A stretch of 64,000 nucleotides of DNA from assembly GCA_021029095.1 (NCBI GenBank), contig JAJOHG010000064.1:1-64000 (forward strand). Reading direction: 5' to 3'. Below the pieces are notes generated by a model. It searched no databases. It saw only the letters and a program-made list of their open reading frames with translations, and was not told the origin of the DNA. Each line of letters begins with the position of its first letter. Within the stretch, counting starts at the first letter, position 1. Origin of the DNA: Phellopilus nigrolimitatus. Lineage: Eukaryota > Basidiomycota > Agaricomycetes > Hymenochaetales > Hymenochaetaceae. Below, piece by piece: positions 46,911 through 57,650 of this stretch. The translations under genes and the position numbers were made by a program.

Positions 46911-47442
46911 CAGTGTTCGGTGCGACCCGGGTCAGGGGTCAATGGGTCCGAAAAGGGTCAGTCCAAAATTTAACTGACCCAGGGTCAGAGGGGGTCAGAG
47001 GGGTCTGAAGGGTCAGGCAATAATAATCCTCTTATGATCTCAACTAATGGCGATTAGTTGTCATACAGCCTGTAGGGCCAAACCAGAATCTGTTTGAAGG
47101 AGTAGCAAACGCGTTTGTTGTCGCGGACATGCTCATAATGCAAGACTTGAACTGATTGAATTTACATAATCAATGTCATCATCGAAGTGAACTGCATCAA
47201 CTACTGAAAAATGGGAACCTGATGGTTTTTATAACTCATTGACTGTTGCGGAGCCATACATACGATTTTACGACGAAGTTCACTCGGGAATTTTTTTTGA
47301 AAAGCCTTCAGTACATGACTTCTGGCTTACCTCATCGGACCCCACCGACCCCCGGTATTTTCAGTATTCAAGTGACCTCAGGGGTCAGACCCTTTGACCC
47401 GGGTCGGGTCAGAGCTGGGGTCAGGGGTCTGTCCGAACACTG
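46911..47442 (+). mobile_element. hAT-type MITE copy 1, 532 bp
   Basis: The ends are CAGTGTTCGG and CCGAACACTG, a perfect 10-base terminal inverted repeat, and the element is flanked by the 8-base direct repeat CCTTGTGT (46903-46910 and 47443-47450). Eight-base target duplications and CAG termini are characteristic of hAT transposons. Subterminal regions are packed with GGGTCA/TGACCC motifs in both orientations, a likely transposase-binding array. There is no coding capacity. By eye the copy is identical over its whole length to the inverted copy at 51240-51771, so both moved recently. Confidence 0.92.
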
Positions 47443-47450
47443 CCTTGTGT

Positions 47451-48311
47451 AACTTACGCGACGCGTATACTTACGTGAGCCTGACAAATTCTCACGAATC
47501 TCGGAAACACTTCTCATTGTACACCGCCAACTGAGTCAAATGTTGTAAAGATAGACGGAGCTAAATGCCTTAGAGATATCACATGTAGTGTTGAATTATG
47601 AATTGTGGAAATGTATATATGAGATTTTTCAGGCAAACATAATTGAAATGTTTCATCTAAATGCACATATAATGTTCGGGACAAATTAGTGAAAAAACGG
47701 ATGATTTTCTATGGAATTAAGATTTATATTGCTGTCATTTGGAGGATACAATGTAAGGTTTTTTAATGCTACAACAAGTGTTAATACAGGGCTTGTGTTG
47801 TGTTGTAATGTCGATGGTCAGCAAGATCAGTATTACACGTTGTACTTATTTATGCAAGACTTGCCCAGATGTTGGTTGAGGATTAGCCGACAAATGTTTT
47901 TTAGACATTTTCGGAGGCATCCGAGTGATGCATCTGGAGGCGTTCAAACAACATCAACAAAAAAGTAATCTGCAAATATAAGAAAACACGTAGTAACTAC
48001 ACATGTACAGCAACAATATGATTTCGCCCATGAAAATACGAGCAGCAAGTAACAAAGTTTATGTAATCCCTGACTTTTTTCTGTTCACACGAACTTGTGC
48101 GCTGTCGCACTCTGAAGTGAACTTGACTCCTACCGACTGTGCGACATGTTCTTCTCAACATACAGAAAGTTGCTCTGCAACACAACTAACTGCTCTGAAT
48201 CTGCTTTCATTCCCTCGTTTCTTTTCTTTCCCTCAATTCTCTTACAATTTATCTACTTGAACGTAATCTGTACTGACATCGTGCTCTGTTCTCGCAGGTG
48301 CACATTTGAAT
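47451..48311. other. AT-rich intergenic region
   Basis: No recognisable gene. It is A/T-rich, with short open frames only. Confidence 0.4.
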
Positions 48312-50190
48312 GAAATGGCACAATCAAGCATGCCGTGCACGGGAAGTCGACAGTGTTGAAGGCCATCTCGGAGATCATGACCATGTGCTTCAAGACGAGC
48401 TCGTCCGGAACATCACCATTAAGCTGGGCTACGCGAATGCGAAAGTACGTTGCACCCCACTTCTCTCTCCTGCCTTTCCATCCTTTCCATCTTACGGCAG
48501 CAAGCATTAGATATATAAATGTGAGAACGAGTGAGAACAAGGCGTACCTGTGACAGGGCTGCTACTGCTTGTACTGCTCCGACAGGGAGGACCGCCCGCC
48601 ATGCGAGCATCACATGAAGCTGCTCCGGTATGTCTCCTTCGTCGACTCATCCAGACACAATATTCTCATGGCCACTGTGCTGAACGGTGCGGGAGTCATG
48701 GACACTTCACTCCTTCTCATTGCTGGTAATGAGTCGTACCTGCAGCCCCAGATCTCTGAGTATCTCACCACTGTGGAGATCATGAAGCTCCAGAACATCA
48801 TCATTATGCAAAACAAGGTCGACTTGATCAAGGAGGTACAGACGCTTGGGCACCAGAAGAGTATTGCCGTGTTCGTGATGAAAGGTGCATTCACGTTAAC
48901 TGAGAAATAAAACCTTTCGCAACAGAGCTCTACTCACATACAGGCACTGTGACGGAGGCGTCGCCCATCGTGCCGATCTCCGCGCAGCTAAAATACAATG
49001 TCGATGCAGTGAACGAGTACATCGTGAAGCGGATCTCGATCCCGGTGCGGGACTTCACGTCGTTGCCGCGGTTATTGTCATCCGCTCGTTCAACGTGAAC
49101 AAGCCCGGCAAAAAGTCGACGAGCTGATGGGCGGCGTCGCGGGCAGCACGATCCTCACGGGTGTGCTCACGCTCGGAATGCACGTCGAGATCTGCCCAGG
49201 CATGGACACGAAGAACCAGTAGGGCTGCAACCGCCGCCGCCCGATCTTCATCAACATCATCATGTTGCTCGCGGAGAACAACCAGCTGTAGTTCGCGGCG
49301 CCCGGCGGGCTCATCGGCGTGGGCACGATGGGCAACCCGATGCTGTGCCACTCAGACAGGCTCGTCGGGCAGGTGCTCGGCGCGGTGGGCAAGCTGCCCC
49401 ATATCTACATATGTGCGTTGCACTATCCTTTCTATATTTCTTCCATGCACTTACACGCATCCGTCTGCACGCCCAGAGCTCGAGATCAGACTGTTCCTTT
49501 TGCTCATGGTTCACGACTGTCATCACAAGCCACCGTGACTTATTCGACGGAAACTTAGAGGCTTCTCTTCTGTCTTCTAGCACTTTAGAGGCTGGCTCGT
49601 CAGGGCTATGGCTGAATCTGTCATTTCCGACTACCGACAGTTCATCGTTCCATCACTGAATGTGCTTACTGGGATCCTTCCTAACCTCGGCACAAATCGA
49701 GCGAGAAGTGCTTTCCAACCTTTCTAACAAGCTAGGCACGTTCCAAGGCTCAAGCTCCGGACAATTTATCGATATCACATCCGATAGAGGCCGGACGCGA
49801 CACGCAAAAAATTCAGATGTACGCCGCGCATCGTCCAGCGCAGGAATATGGTGTCCAGTGTTCAAGGGTCTTCAAGGTGGCAGCAACCTGCCAAAGGGGC
49901 CGTGCGTGGCCTTACACGTCGTGGTCTCGCAAGGTCGGCGTGTTTTCTGCTTTTGCGGCGCCTGCTGGGCGTCAAGACCGAGGATAAGAAGACAACGAAT
50001 GTCGTGCTGCTGCTGATTAACAACGGCTCAATTCTGGCTGGCACGTGCGTGCTCAGCGTGAAGATGGACTTCGAGATGCTCATGCATCCCCTACCTGTGC
50101 CTCGACGCCCGGCTCTGCGTTGGTGCCGCCCGTACATCGGATATAGCACGCACAGCACTTACATCACGGCGCGGCTGGGGGCGAGGCAGG
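48312..50190 (+). pseudogene. Translation initiation factor eIF2 gamma pseudogene
   Basis: The sequence keeps much of eIF2 gamma: HGKSTVLKAIS (the G1 P-loop), KLGYANAK, PPCEHHMKLLRYVSFVD, ILMATVLNGAGVMD, LLLIAGNES, VEIMKLQNIIIMQNKVDLIK (G4 NKVD), [20 protein letters not shown] (G5), [28 protein letters not shown] and LLGVKTEDKKTT. The G3 motif DCPGHD is ruined (DSSRHN). In-frame TAG codons occur at 49220 and 49289, the reading frame breaks near 49090, and a 446-base insertion splits the block [19 protein letters not shown]. Introns are retained, so it arose by DNA duplication. A functional gene must exist elsewhere. Confidence 0.9.
49504..49949. mobile_element. 446-bp insertion flanked by 7-bp direct repeat
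   Basis: The eIF2 gamma pseudogene is interrupted exactly between CTTTTGC (49497-49503) and a second CTTTTGC (49950-49956). Removing the insert and one repeat restores the conserved codons LFLLRRLLGVK, apart from decay. The ends (TCATGGTTCACG and GTGTTTTCTG) show no inverted repeats and there is no A tail, so the class is unknown. Confidence 0.6.
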
Positions 50191-50764
50191 GGCACCGACA
50201 CACCTGTTCCGCCCTGTTGAGCAGCTCTACTTTCCATATGCTTACTTGATGTATTAGATATATAATTGAATATCATTAAAATGCAAATGCAAGAGCCTGA
50301 TAGCGTGATTACAGATGTCTAGATAGTTTTGGTGGGTGTTGTCATTATGTGACAGGATGCTACGTTTTCGAGTCACTCGCAAAAATGTTTTTTGAACGTT
50401 CATCGGCTATGTTGGATGAACACTTGCGGCAGCGGCCGACCCACAGTTGCCGAAAGCCTCGTAAAATATCACCGAGCATGTTGCATTCACGTGCCCTTGA
50501 AAAGGTTGCTCCGAGGTCATTCGGTCACATATGTCAAAGACTCATTGGGAAATGGTATAACAACATGGCCTATCTAAAAATGCTCAAACAATTTGCGTTA
50601 TGATCTTCATAATACATTTTTCTAGGAGTCACATTTCATTCTCGTCACGGCATTCAAGCAGCGCAACCTCAATCTTTATTAAACATTTTCTTCAGCTTGC
50701 AGTGTACATGTACACAAGCTCACATAACACTATAGTACACAATACTTCCCTGTCCGTCAGTCTC
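50191..50764. other. Intergenic, no gene recognised
   Basis: This is the spacer between the eIF2 gamma relic and the 3' end of the minus-strand reductase-like gene. A short hairpin GTTCATC/GATGAAC is found near 50398-50421. Confidence 0.35.
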
Positions 50765-52625
50765 TCACTTCTTCGCCCACAGCGTCTTCTCCAGCACCAA
50801 CAAGTTATCGATTGTGTCCTCGATCGTCTTCTCCCAAGGAATATATTCTTTCAGGCCGAGCATCTTCGCCGCCAAGCCCACATCGTTCTTGCTCAGCGTG
50901 TCCGGCAGGGGCGTCCCCGAGCTCGTATCCGGGAGACGCGCTTTCAGCTCCGGACGCACCACGGCGAGGTGTTCCGCGGCCGCCGCCCACGTGAACGCGC
51001 CGCCGGCGACTAAGAACCGCTTATGCGTATTCGCGGGTGCCTTTGGCGCATCCAGCGCGCGCACATGCGCGAGTGCGACGTCGCGCACGTCGACAAAGTA
51101 CGGCGATGGAAACGGGGGCAGCGCGCGTCCCGGCTCGCCTGAGATGAGCCCATAGACGAACGAGTTCGTGCCTGCTGCCGCGGGACTCGCCGGCACCACG
51201 CCCTCTACGAACGGCCCGTAGATGAACGGCGGATTGATGCAGTGTTCGGACAGACCCCTGACCCCAGCTCTGACCCGACCCGGGTCAAAGGGTCTGACCC
51301 CTGAGGTCACTTGAATACTGAAAATACCGGGGGTCGGTGGGGTCCGATGAGGTAAGCCAGAAGTCATGTACTGAAGGCTTTTCAAAAAAAATTCCCGAGT
51401 GAACTTCGTCGTAAAATCGTATGTATGGCTCCGCAACAGTCAATGAGTTATAAAAACCATCAGGTTCCCATTTTTCAGTAGTTGATGCAGTTCACTTCGA
51501 TGATGACATTGATTATGTAAATTCAATCAGTTCAAGTCTTGCATTATGAGCATGTCCGCGACAACAAACGCGTTTGCTACTCCTTCAAACAGATTCTGGT
51601 TTGGCCCTACAGGCTGTATGACAACTAATCGCCATTAGTTGAGATCATAAGAGGATTATTATTGCCTGACCCTTCAGACCCCTCTGACCCCCTCTGACCC
51701 TGGGTCAGTTAAATTTTGGACTGACCCTTTTCGGACCCATTGACCCCTGACCCGGGTCGCACCGAACACTGGATTGATGCACGCGAGGTCGAGCGCTGCG
51801 TTCTCCGCTGCGAACTTCCAGACGGCTTTTTCCACGAAAATCTTCGTACCCATGTAAATCCACATTGGGTTGTTCCGGAGGTCCTGCTTTGTAACATTTC
51901 CCCAGCCTGCAATTGCAAAACGTTCAATCCTCCGGTTTGCGTTCACTCTGATGAAACTCACGTACTGTTTTCGTCGAAGGTCAGGCCCTGGTATTGTTGC
52001 TTCAAGTCAGCTACATGCGCGCCATCCAGTCAGCAATCCTGAGAACAGACACGAGGGGAGGGAAGAGTGTACGGTTCACGTGGGTTCCCCAGCTGCTTGT
52101 TAGCACAAATTTCATCACACCTGCTTTGAACGCCTGACGGAGCACGTTGAGTGTCCCCTCGATTGCAGTCTGACGTACCCATGTCAGTTTCCCTTCGTCT
52201 CGTTCAAAAAAGAGGAAAGAAACGTACTGTCAGCATGTCTTGCGAAGTCGCAGCCCCAGAAAACGGAAAGGCACAGTGGATGACTGCAACAACGTCTATG
52301 GAAGTAGTTTAGCATCAGACTTAGAAAATAACAGACTGGCGCATACTCTTAAGCGCCTGCGTGAAGTCACCCGTCGTGATGTCTGCGATCTCGACGACCT
52401 CGATGGACTTGCCCTCAAATGCTGCGCGGAGCACGTCAGCCTTCTCGCCTCGCGCAACCCTGCACACAACGCCACACAATCCCGTCAGGCGACGGCAAGC
52501 AGCAAAAAGGCAGGAGCAACGTACGCGCGGACGGAGTACCCCTCAGCAAGGAGCAGCGCGACGATGTTCGAGCCGACGAAGCCCGACGCGCCAGTGACTA
52601 GCACGAGTCCCTTATTGATAACCAT
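50765..52625 (-). CDS. Dihydroflavonol-reductase-like gene, copy 2, disrupted by a hAT MITE
   Basis: This is a paralogue of the gene at 26992-28438. The start at 52625 gives MVINKGLVLVTGASGFVGSN (Rossmann motif) and LLLAEGYSVRAY; exons follow with EKADVLRAAFEGKSIEVVEI, EGTLNVLRQAFKAGVMKFVL, TSSWGTHV, WGNVTKQDLRNNPMWIYMGT and KIFVEKAVWKF (catalytic Y-x3-K). After ALDLACINP the coding is cut by the 532-bp element at 51240-51771 and resumes at INPPFIYGPFVEGVVPA, then YFVDVRDVALAHVRALDAPK, GLKEYIPWEKTIEDTIDNLL and WAKK plus TGA. Apart from the insertion the gene looks intact, so inactivation is recent. I found no splice-site pair within the element that would remove it and restore the frame. Confidence 0.85.
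51240..51771 (-). mobile_element. hAT-type MITE copy 2, 532 bp, inside a coding exon
   Basis: This copy has the same ends (CAGTGTTCGG/CCGAACACTG) and the same sequence, in inverse orientation, as the copy at 46911-47442. It is flanked by the 8-base duplication GATTGATG (51232-51239 and 51772-51779). It interrupts the reductase-like gene between codons for ACINP and PPFIYGPF. It introduces several stops in the gene's frame. Confidence 0.93.
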
Positions 52626-53457
52626 ATTGTCCTTGTCCTTGCTCTTGTCTGTCTTGTCTTTCGAGTCTGTTAGATGTCGATTTCCCGTCTGGCGACTTTT
52701 ATATGAGGGAGCTGCGGGTCAGCGAGGCCCGCAGCCAGCGCGCAGCCGCCCACGGCGCAGTATTACGGGCGGCGTCAAACGTCAAACATATTAGGTGACA
52801 TGTATCTCTTTTCGAGCTTTGAATACCAGAACGCCGTAGATGTCGCTGCAATGACTCAGAGGGCACGGAAGGCGTATAATTTGCATCGGTGTCAATGCTC
52901 AACTTGGAATTTGATGTGCTGGGGCTGTAGATAGGGATGCCGGATTGAATATTAAGAGACCAATATGATGTCCGACGAGAAAGCATTGAGTGTGTCAGAG
53001 CGTCCAGAGCCACAAGTCGAATTGATTATTACATGTAAGTAATAGCAATCGAACGTTAGAACCATGCAACGGATACAATCCAAGAACGACTCGTTGGGAC
53101 AATTTCCTTTACTACCTCTGAAACGGTGACGCAGGAGAAACATAAAACTTCATCGTGAAGCAGTAAATGAATCAAAGAGCAGGATGTTGTCGCATTAATT
53201 TCTCTCCAGTCGCGCGTTGATTCCCCCCGCCGCAGTCCGTAGTGATGCACTAGAGAAGACGCAGTGTCCTCATGTCCCTGAAGGTGGGCGTTATGATTTG
53301 AATGGCGTGTCAGGGTCCCTGAGTTCGCGAACCGGCGGCATTCCCCGCGATGGCTATATTCAGTTTTGTAAGAATATATACAGTGACAGTAAATGAAAGA
53401 ACAAGAAAGATGCGAGGTTTGAACCACTAGGGACCATGCAGAATCAGAGAGCAAGCT
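52626..53457. other. Intergenic, no gene recognised
   Basis: This lies upstream of the reductase-like gene and downstream of the third P450. I see short frames only and no motifs. Confidence 0.4.
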
Positions 53458-55758
53458 CTAGTTTCTCGACGTCAACATAACAGGCAATCTGCCATTCTTC
53501 ATAGTGAACCAGTCTTCTAGCTTCGTCTCCCATTCACGCGGGTCGTAGCCGCTGGCAAACCGGACCTCGAAGCGCTGGATAATTAGCGACACGACCATGC
53601 GCAACTCCGTAAGCGCGAGGTTACGCCCTGCACAGATCTCGGGGCCGTACGAAAAGGGAATGAACGCCGCCGTGTTCAAAATCACCCCCGGGTCATCCGA
53701 CTTCGAGTTCGTCGTAATCTCAATAGCTTGGTTTTCCGCGCGCTTTGCGGCGCTCTGACGCAGCCAGCGCTCCGGCCAAAATGCATCGGGCGAAGGATGG
53801 AAATAGCGCGGGTCGCGGTGAAGAACGTATGGTGGAACGACAACAGCAGTGCCCTCTGGAAAGAACCTGTTTACAGCACACATATAAGTAAATGGGCCAT
53901 TGAGCATGGTGTGCGTTCACACCTATCTCCTACCCATTTCCCTCCACTTCCAGCTTCTGGAGCACGCTGTATGTAGGTAGCCACTGCCGGCTGGAGGCGC
54001 AAAGTTTCGTTACTTTCCGTGATACTTGTCAGTAAGGGTCCAGCTAGTTAAAAATAGACAGGAATCTCACATAACCGCGTTCAGGAATGGCATCTCAATG
54101 AGCTTTGTGGCGTCGAAAGGATCGCCCTCGCCAGGCGGAAAAACCGCGTCTACCTCCTTTTGAAGTCGCTTGTAGACATCTGGATGCGTGAGCAGATAGT
54201 AAAAGATACCGCCGAGCGTGGAAGAGGTCGTATCAGAGCCGGCGACGATAGCAAGCGCGCCATTCGAGATGATCTCTGCTTCACTGGGCGGGGTCTTCCC
54301 GACGCCGTCTTCATCAATCTGCACGCCCGGACATAAGCGAACCATTCTCTATTTGATTCAAGGTAAACTCTAGGGAGTTGAAGCTCACGAGGTAGAAAAA
54401 CAAATCCCGCGATAGGGACCCATTTTTGCGACGCATCCTCGCTTTTTCAAAGCAAAATTCACGGAAGCTGCTAAGATTCTTCGTGAGGCCAGGGATCTTG
54501 AAAAGGAGATGTGACAGCCATGAAAGATGCTGCGTGATTGAGAGAAACCTGAAGGTGATGATGAGCTGTAAGTCTCCGAGTCATCGAAATACAACATACT
54601 CTATTGCAGCTTGCAACATTGTAAATACTCCTTCATTGTCTCCGCCATGTTGCATGAGCTCAAACCCGCCCCCAAAGCTGCAGAAGTAAAGGGAATTCAT
54701 TAAAGCTATGGTAGCCTGAAAACGTCGCCATCCTTACGCCATATCACCCATGAAATCAGTCCTGTCGTGAAATAGTCAATACCCAAGTTTAATACTCGAG
54801 ATCAAGAACTTACGCAAAGAAAATAAACCACGACGCCAAGTCGACTCCGGTCTTGCGCTTCTCCAATTCTCCTACAAGCTGCAGAGCACGCCGCACTACA
54901 AGTGGCTCGTATCCTTTGATGCCTGCGGTATTGAACGCGCGATTCCATGGCTTTCGGCGCCGTACATGCTCGTGCGTGTTACGAACTCCAATGAGCGATG
55001 GTGTAGCACCACGAGGGGTACGAGCAGACCAGACTAAGTCGACGTGGGTCAAGAGTCAGAATGATAAACACAACTCGGAAGTCCAGCGGAAATATGCTAC
55101 TCACTCGGTCCTTTCGGCATGCCGTTCGTTCCTAGAATATCTGGAATCGCACTCGCATCTGCTATCGAAAGCTCGTTTGGTCCTTAGACGGTTCGGTTTC
55201 GGAAAAAGAATCTTCTATGAGCACGGGCTTAAAAAAGAAATGGAATGAAGCACGTCAACTCACCAACACGGACATATGGTCCATATCGATCATGAAGCCG
55301 TTTGTGATAAATGTGATTTGTTCCTTTTGTCATCATCCATGTGGCCCAGAACTTTGAGACTTTCGCAGGCACTGGGCCTGGGTATTGTGCAAGCGGGTGC
55401 CATGGAGAAAGGCGATAGACGACTATGCTCGTAGCCAGCGCTGAGTAGAACAAGGCGAATGCGCTTAGGAATGCAAGGAAAAGAGATTCGGAGAAATGTT
55501 CGATAAAGAAGAGTGCAGGAAGAGCGGGAGCAAAAACGAGCAGGAGAAAGTTAGCTAAGATATCAAGCGCATTGATCTCGTATCGCTTATACACTGCATG
55601 CACGACCTGCGATTGTGGTGTCCGAAATCAGTGATTTGTTAGGAGACGATGAAGGATTCGATACTTGCCAGAGCGCACGCGACGTCGAGAAGAAGTGCGT
55701 CAAGAAGTCGGAGGTGTGGTAAGTCCAACGCAGGGAGCGCCGTGGCAGTCACTGGCAT
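53458..55758 (-). CDS. Cytochrome P450 monooxygenase, copy 3 (different family)
   Basis: This membrane-anchored P450 is unrelated in detail to the other two. Exon 1 (start 55758) reads MPVTATALPALDLPHLRLLD and is joined by a GC-AG intron (55607-55668) to VVHAVYKRYEINALDILANF and two hydrophobic helices. The hinge is LAQYPGPVPAKVSKFWATW, followed by HDRYGPYVRVG. The I-helix is canonical, AIVAGSDTTSSTL; the K-helix is ETLRLQPAV; the PERF region is FWPERWL; and the heme loop is FIPFSYGPEICAGRNLAL with its Cys. The stop is at 53458. It resembles the basidiomycete P450s often described as high-nitrogen-upregulated. All key residues are present and no frame shift was noticed. It is divergent from the epoxide hydrolase 1.9 kb away. 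Confidence 0.87.
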
Positions 55759-57650
55759 GCTGCCGGATCAATCTCTTTACCAGGCTTGTCGGCGGCAGAG
55801 GAGGCAACAAAAATCCAAACGTTCTCTACTGCTTATTTATACCGCTATGGGTATACGGGCAAACTCCATCCGACTAAAAGGCACGAGGCCGGAGCGGACA
55901 ATAACGCCCTTCTTTTATCCATGTATTCGCTTCTGACATGAATTTCACGTTGAGATCAGCCAACACTGACTACGTACTCCTATGCGACCCAAACGCTCAC
56001 CCACGATTCGGACTACCGTCAAATCATGCTGATGCCTGATTTTACGCCCTCAGCGAGAACCACAGGACACGGGAGAACTGACGGGGACACGGTGGCGGTT
56101 CGGTGGCGTCTAACCTCAGTGCACAGCCCCCGTATCCCGGGACACCAGGGTTTTCACGTGAGCTCGGCGACTCCAAGGCTTGCGCTTCCTTTTTAAGGCA
56201 AAATCGCCGCGACAGCGATTTCGTACGCGTACGTGGTCTCTGTTAGTTCGACGTGTAATTACATGTAACCCAACTTCTACGTCTGTATGCTAGCACCAAC
56301 AATTTTTTTAAATGAATTATATATAGAGGGAGGACTTTTATCCTTCGTGTACATACAAAAAAATACAGAAAAGCATAGGGAAATAAAACAGAAAAACTAC
56401 CGTCTATCCCGCTGCTGCCACTCGATGAGGAGCCTGAAGAGGTCGTGGTTACCGTCGCCGTCGCTGTTCGTGCGCGCCTGTGCTCATGTCCGTGCGCAGG
56501 GGGAGCTGAGGGACATACTCCGCTTCTGTGAGAGGGAAATGGGGTGTGCAAGGTACTGGTGACAACCAGAAAAAATCATGTCAGCATCGCATCAAAGTCT
56601 GAGGCCTGAGGGGTGGGGGGAGGACCCTGTGTCCAGCATCGAGAAAAAAACGAGAATCGATGCGGGACACCGCGTAGAAGGGTTTCTCACCGGAAGACCC
56701 TGTGTCCAGCGTCGATTCAAAGGTAAGGAATCGACGCTGGACACAGGGTCTTGCGTCGGCATGTGCGGCAGATACGGTTCCAGAATGCTTTTGGTATCAA
56801 AATCTTGCTTTGTAAGGTATGCTGCGGGGTCCTGGCACCCCATGTTCTGGACTCACCGTCGACCTGTGACGGTGCCCTTATCCATAGGGTTGGACTATAT
56901 TACAAATAGAGTAATACCTTTGTTATATCTATTTTGTTTCTTACGTAATGATCATTTACAGCGTCTATGCGTACGATGAAAGGCTTTCTGAAGCCTTCAT
57001 CAAATATCTTCGAACAGGACGCTCAGGCATGCGGTCACATTGCCAGAAGAGTCGGCGTTCACTGCACGTCGGAGCGCCTCTCAAAGCGGCCAACCGACAT
57101 TGCTGTCGATCCTGCCCATTTCGCAGATGCCAAGCTCGTCATACTCGTTCCTGCTCGAGCGGCGGCAAATCTATCAAGCGGAACACCTCTAGCATGCTTG
57201 ACTGTACAATAGTCTAGTTTGACTCCTTCGATAGATCTTAAGACGCTATCCATCGTCTCGAGAATCGAGATACGTTTTCTTGACCTTTCCGGCTGAACCC
57301 AGTGGAACGAGAAGGCGACTACTGGATATGTGACACCAGTATTGTGCCAGTATCCATCATTTCGCTTTCCTTTCGCTTGCATATCTACACCAAAATTGGA
57401 AATTAGCCTCATGAGTCAAAGCCGATCACTAAAGCTTTGCGAAATCGGAACTTCGACTTACTCCTGTACCATGACTACAACGCTGCTTGGAATACATTCG
57501 CTGACCCCTTATCGCATCAGTAAGGTGCGCAAGATCGTAGAAGAGATCCAGGCTGATAAAAGGTTTCCACTGTACCACTACGTTCCGCGTTATTAGAAAA
57601 TCACTCTCTACCTACGACCTATCAAAGCAAGGAATTTTGTCATTTGAACT
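55759..57650. other. Intergenic region with palindrome, no gene recognised
   Basis: Between the P450 and the epoxide hydrolase no convincing gene is seen. Open frames at 56967-57212 (plus) and 57059-57412 (minus) overlap and match no family I know. The repeated palindrome at 56696-56750 lies inside. Confidence 0.35.
56620..56780 (+). repeat. Palindromic repeat module, copy 1
   Basis: A perfect inverted repeat with 23-base arms (56696-56718 and 56728-56750; core GTGTCCAGCGTCGATTC) surrounds a 9-base loop AAAGGTAAG. It is preceded by GGGTTTCTCACC and followed by TTGCGTCGGCATGTGCGGCA. A second, imperfect palindrome built on GTGTCCAGCATCGA lies just before it (about 56627-56671). The whole module recurs at 59980-60070. 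Confidence 0.85.

Noticed and set aside
50349..50603. Open frame of 84 codons after the eIF2 gamma relic
   Set aside because: Short, AT-rich and without motifs; overlapping frames are similar.
57059..57412. Minus-strand open frame of 117 codons near the epoxide hydrolase
   Set aside because: It overlaps an equally open plus-strand frame and matches no family; probably chance.
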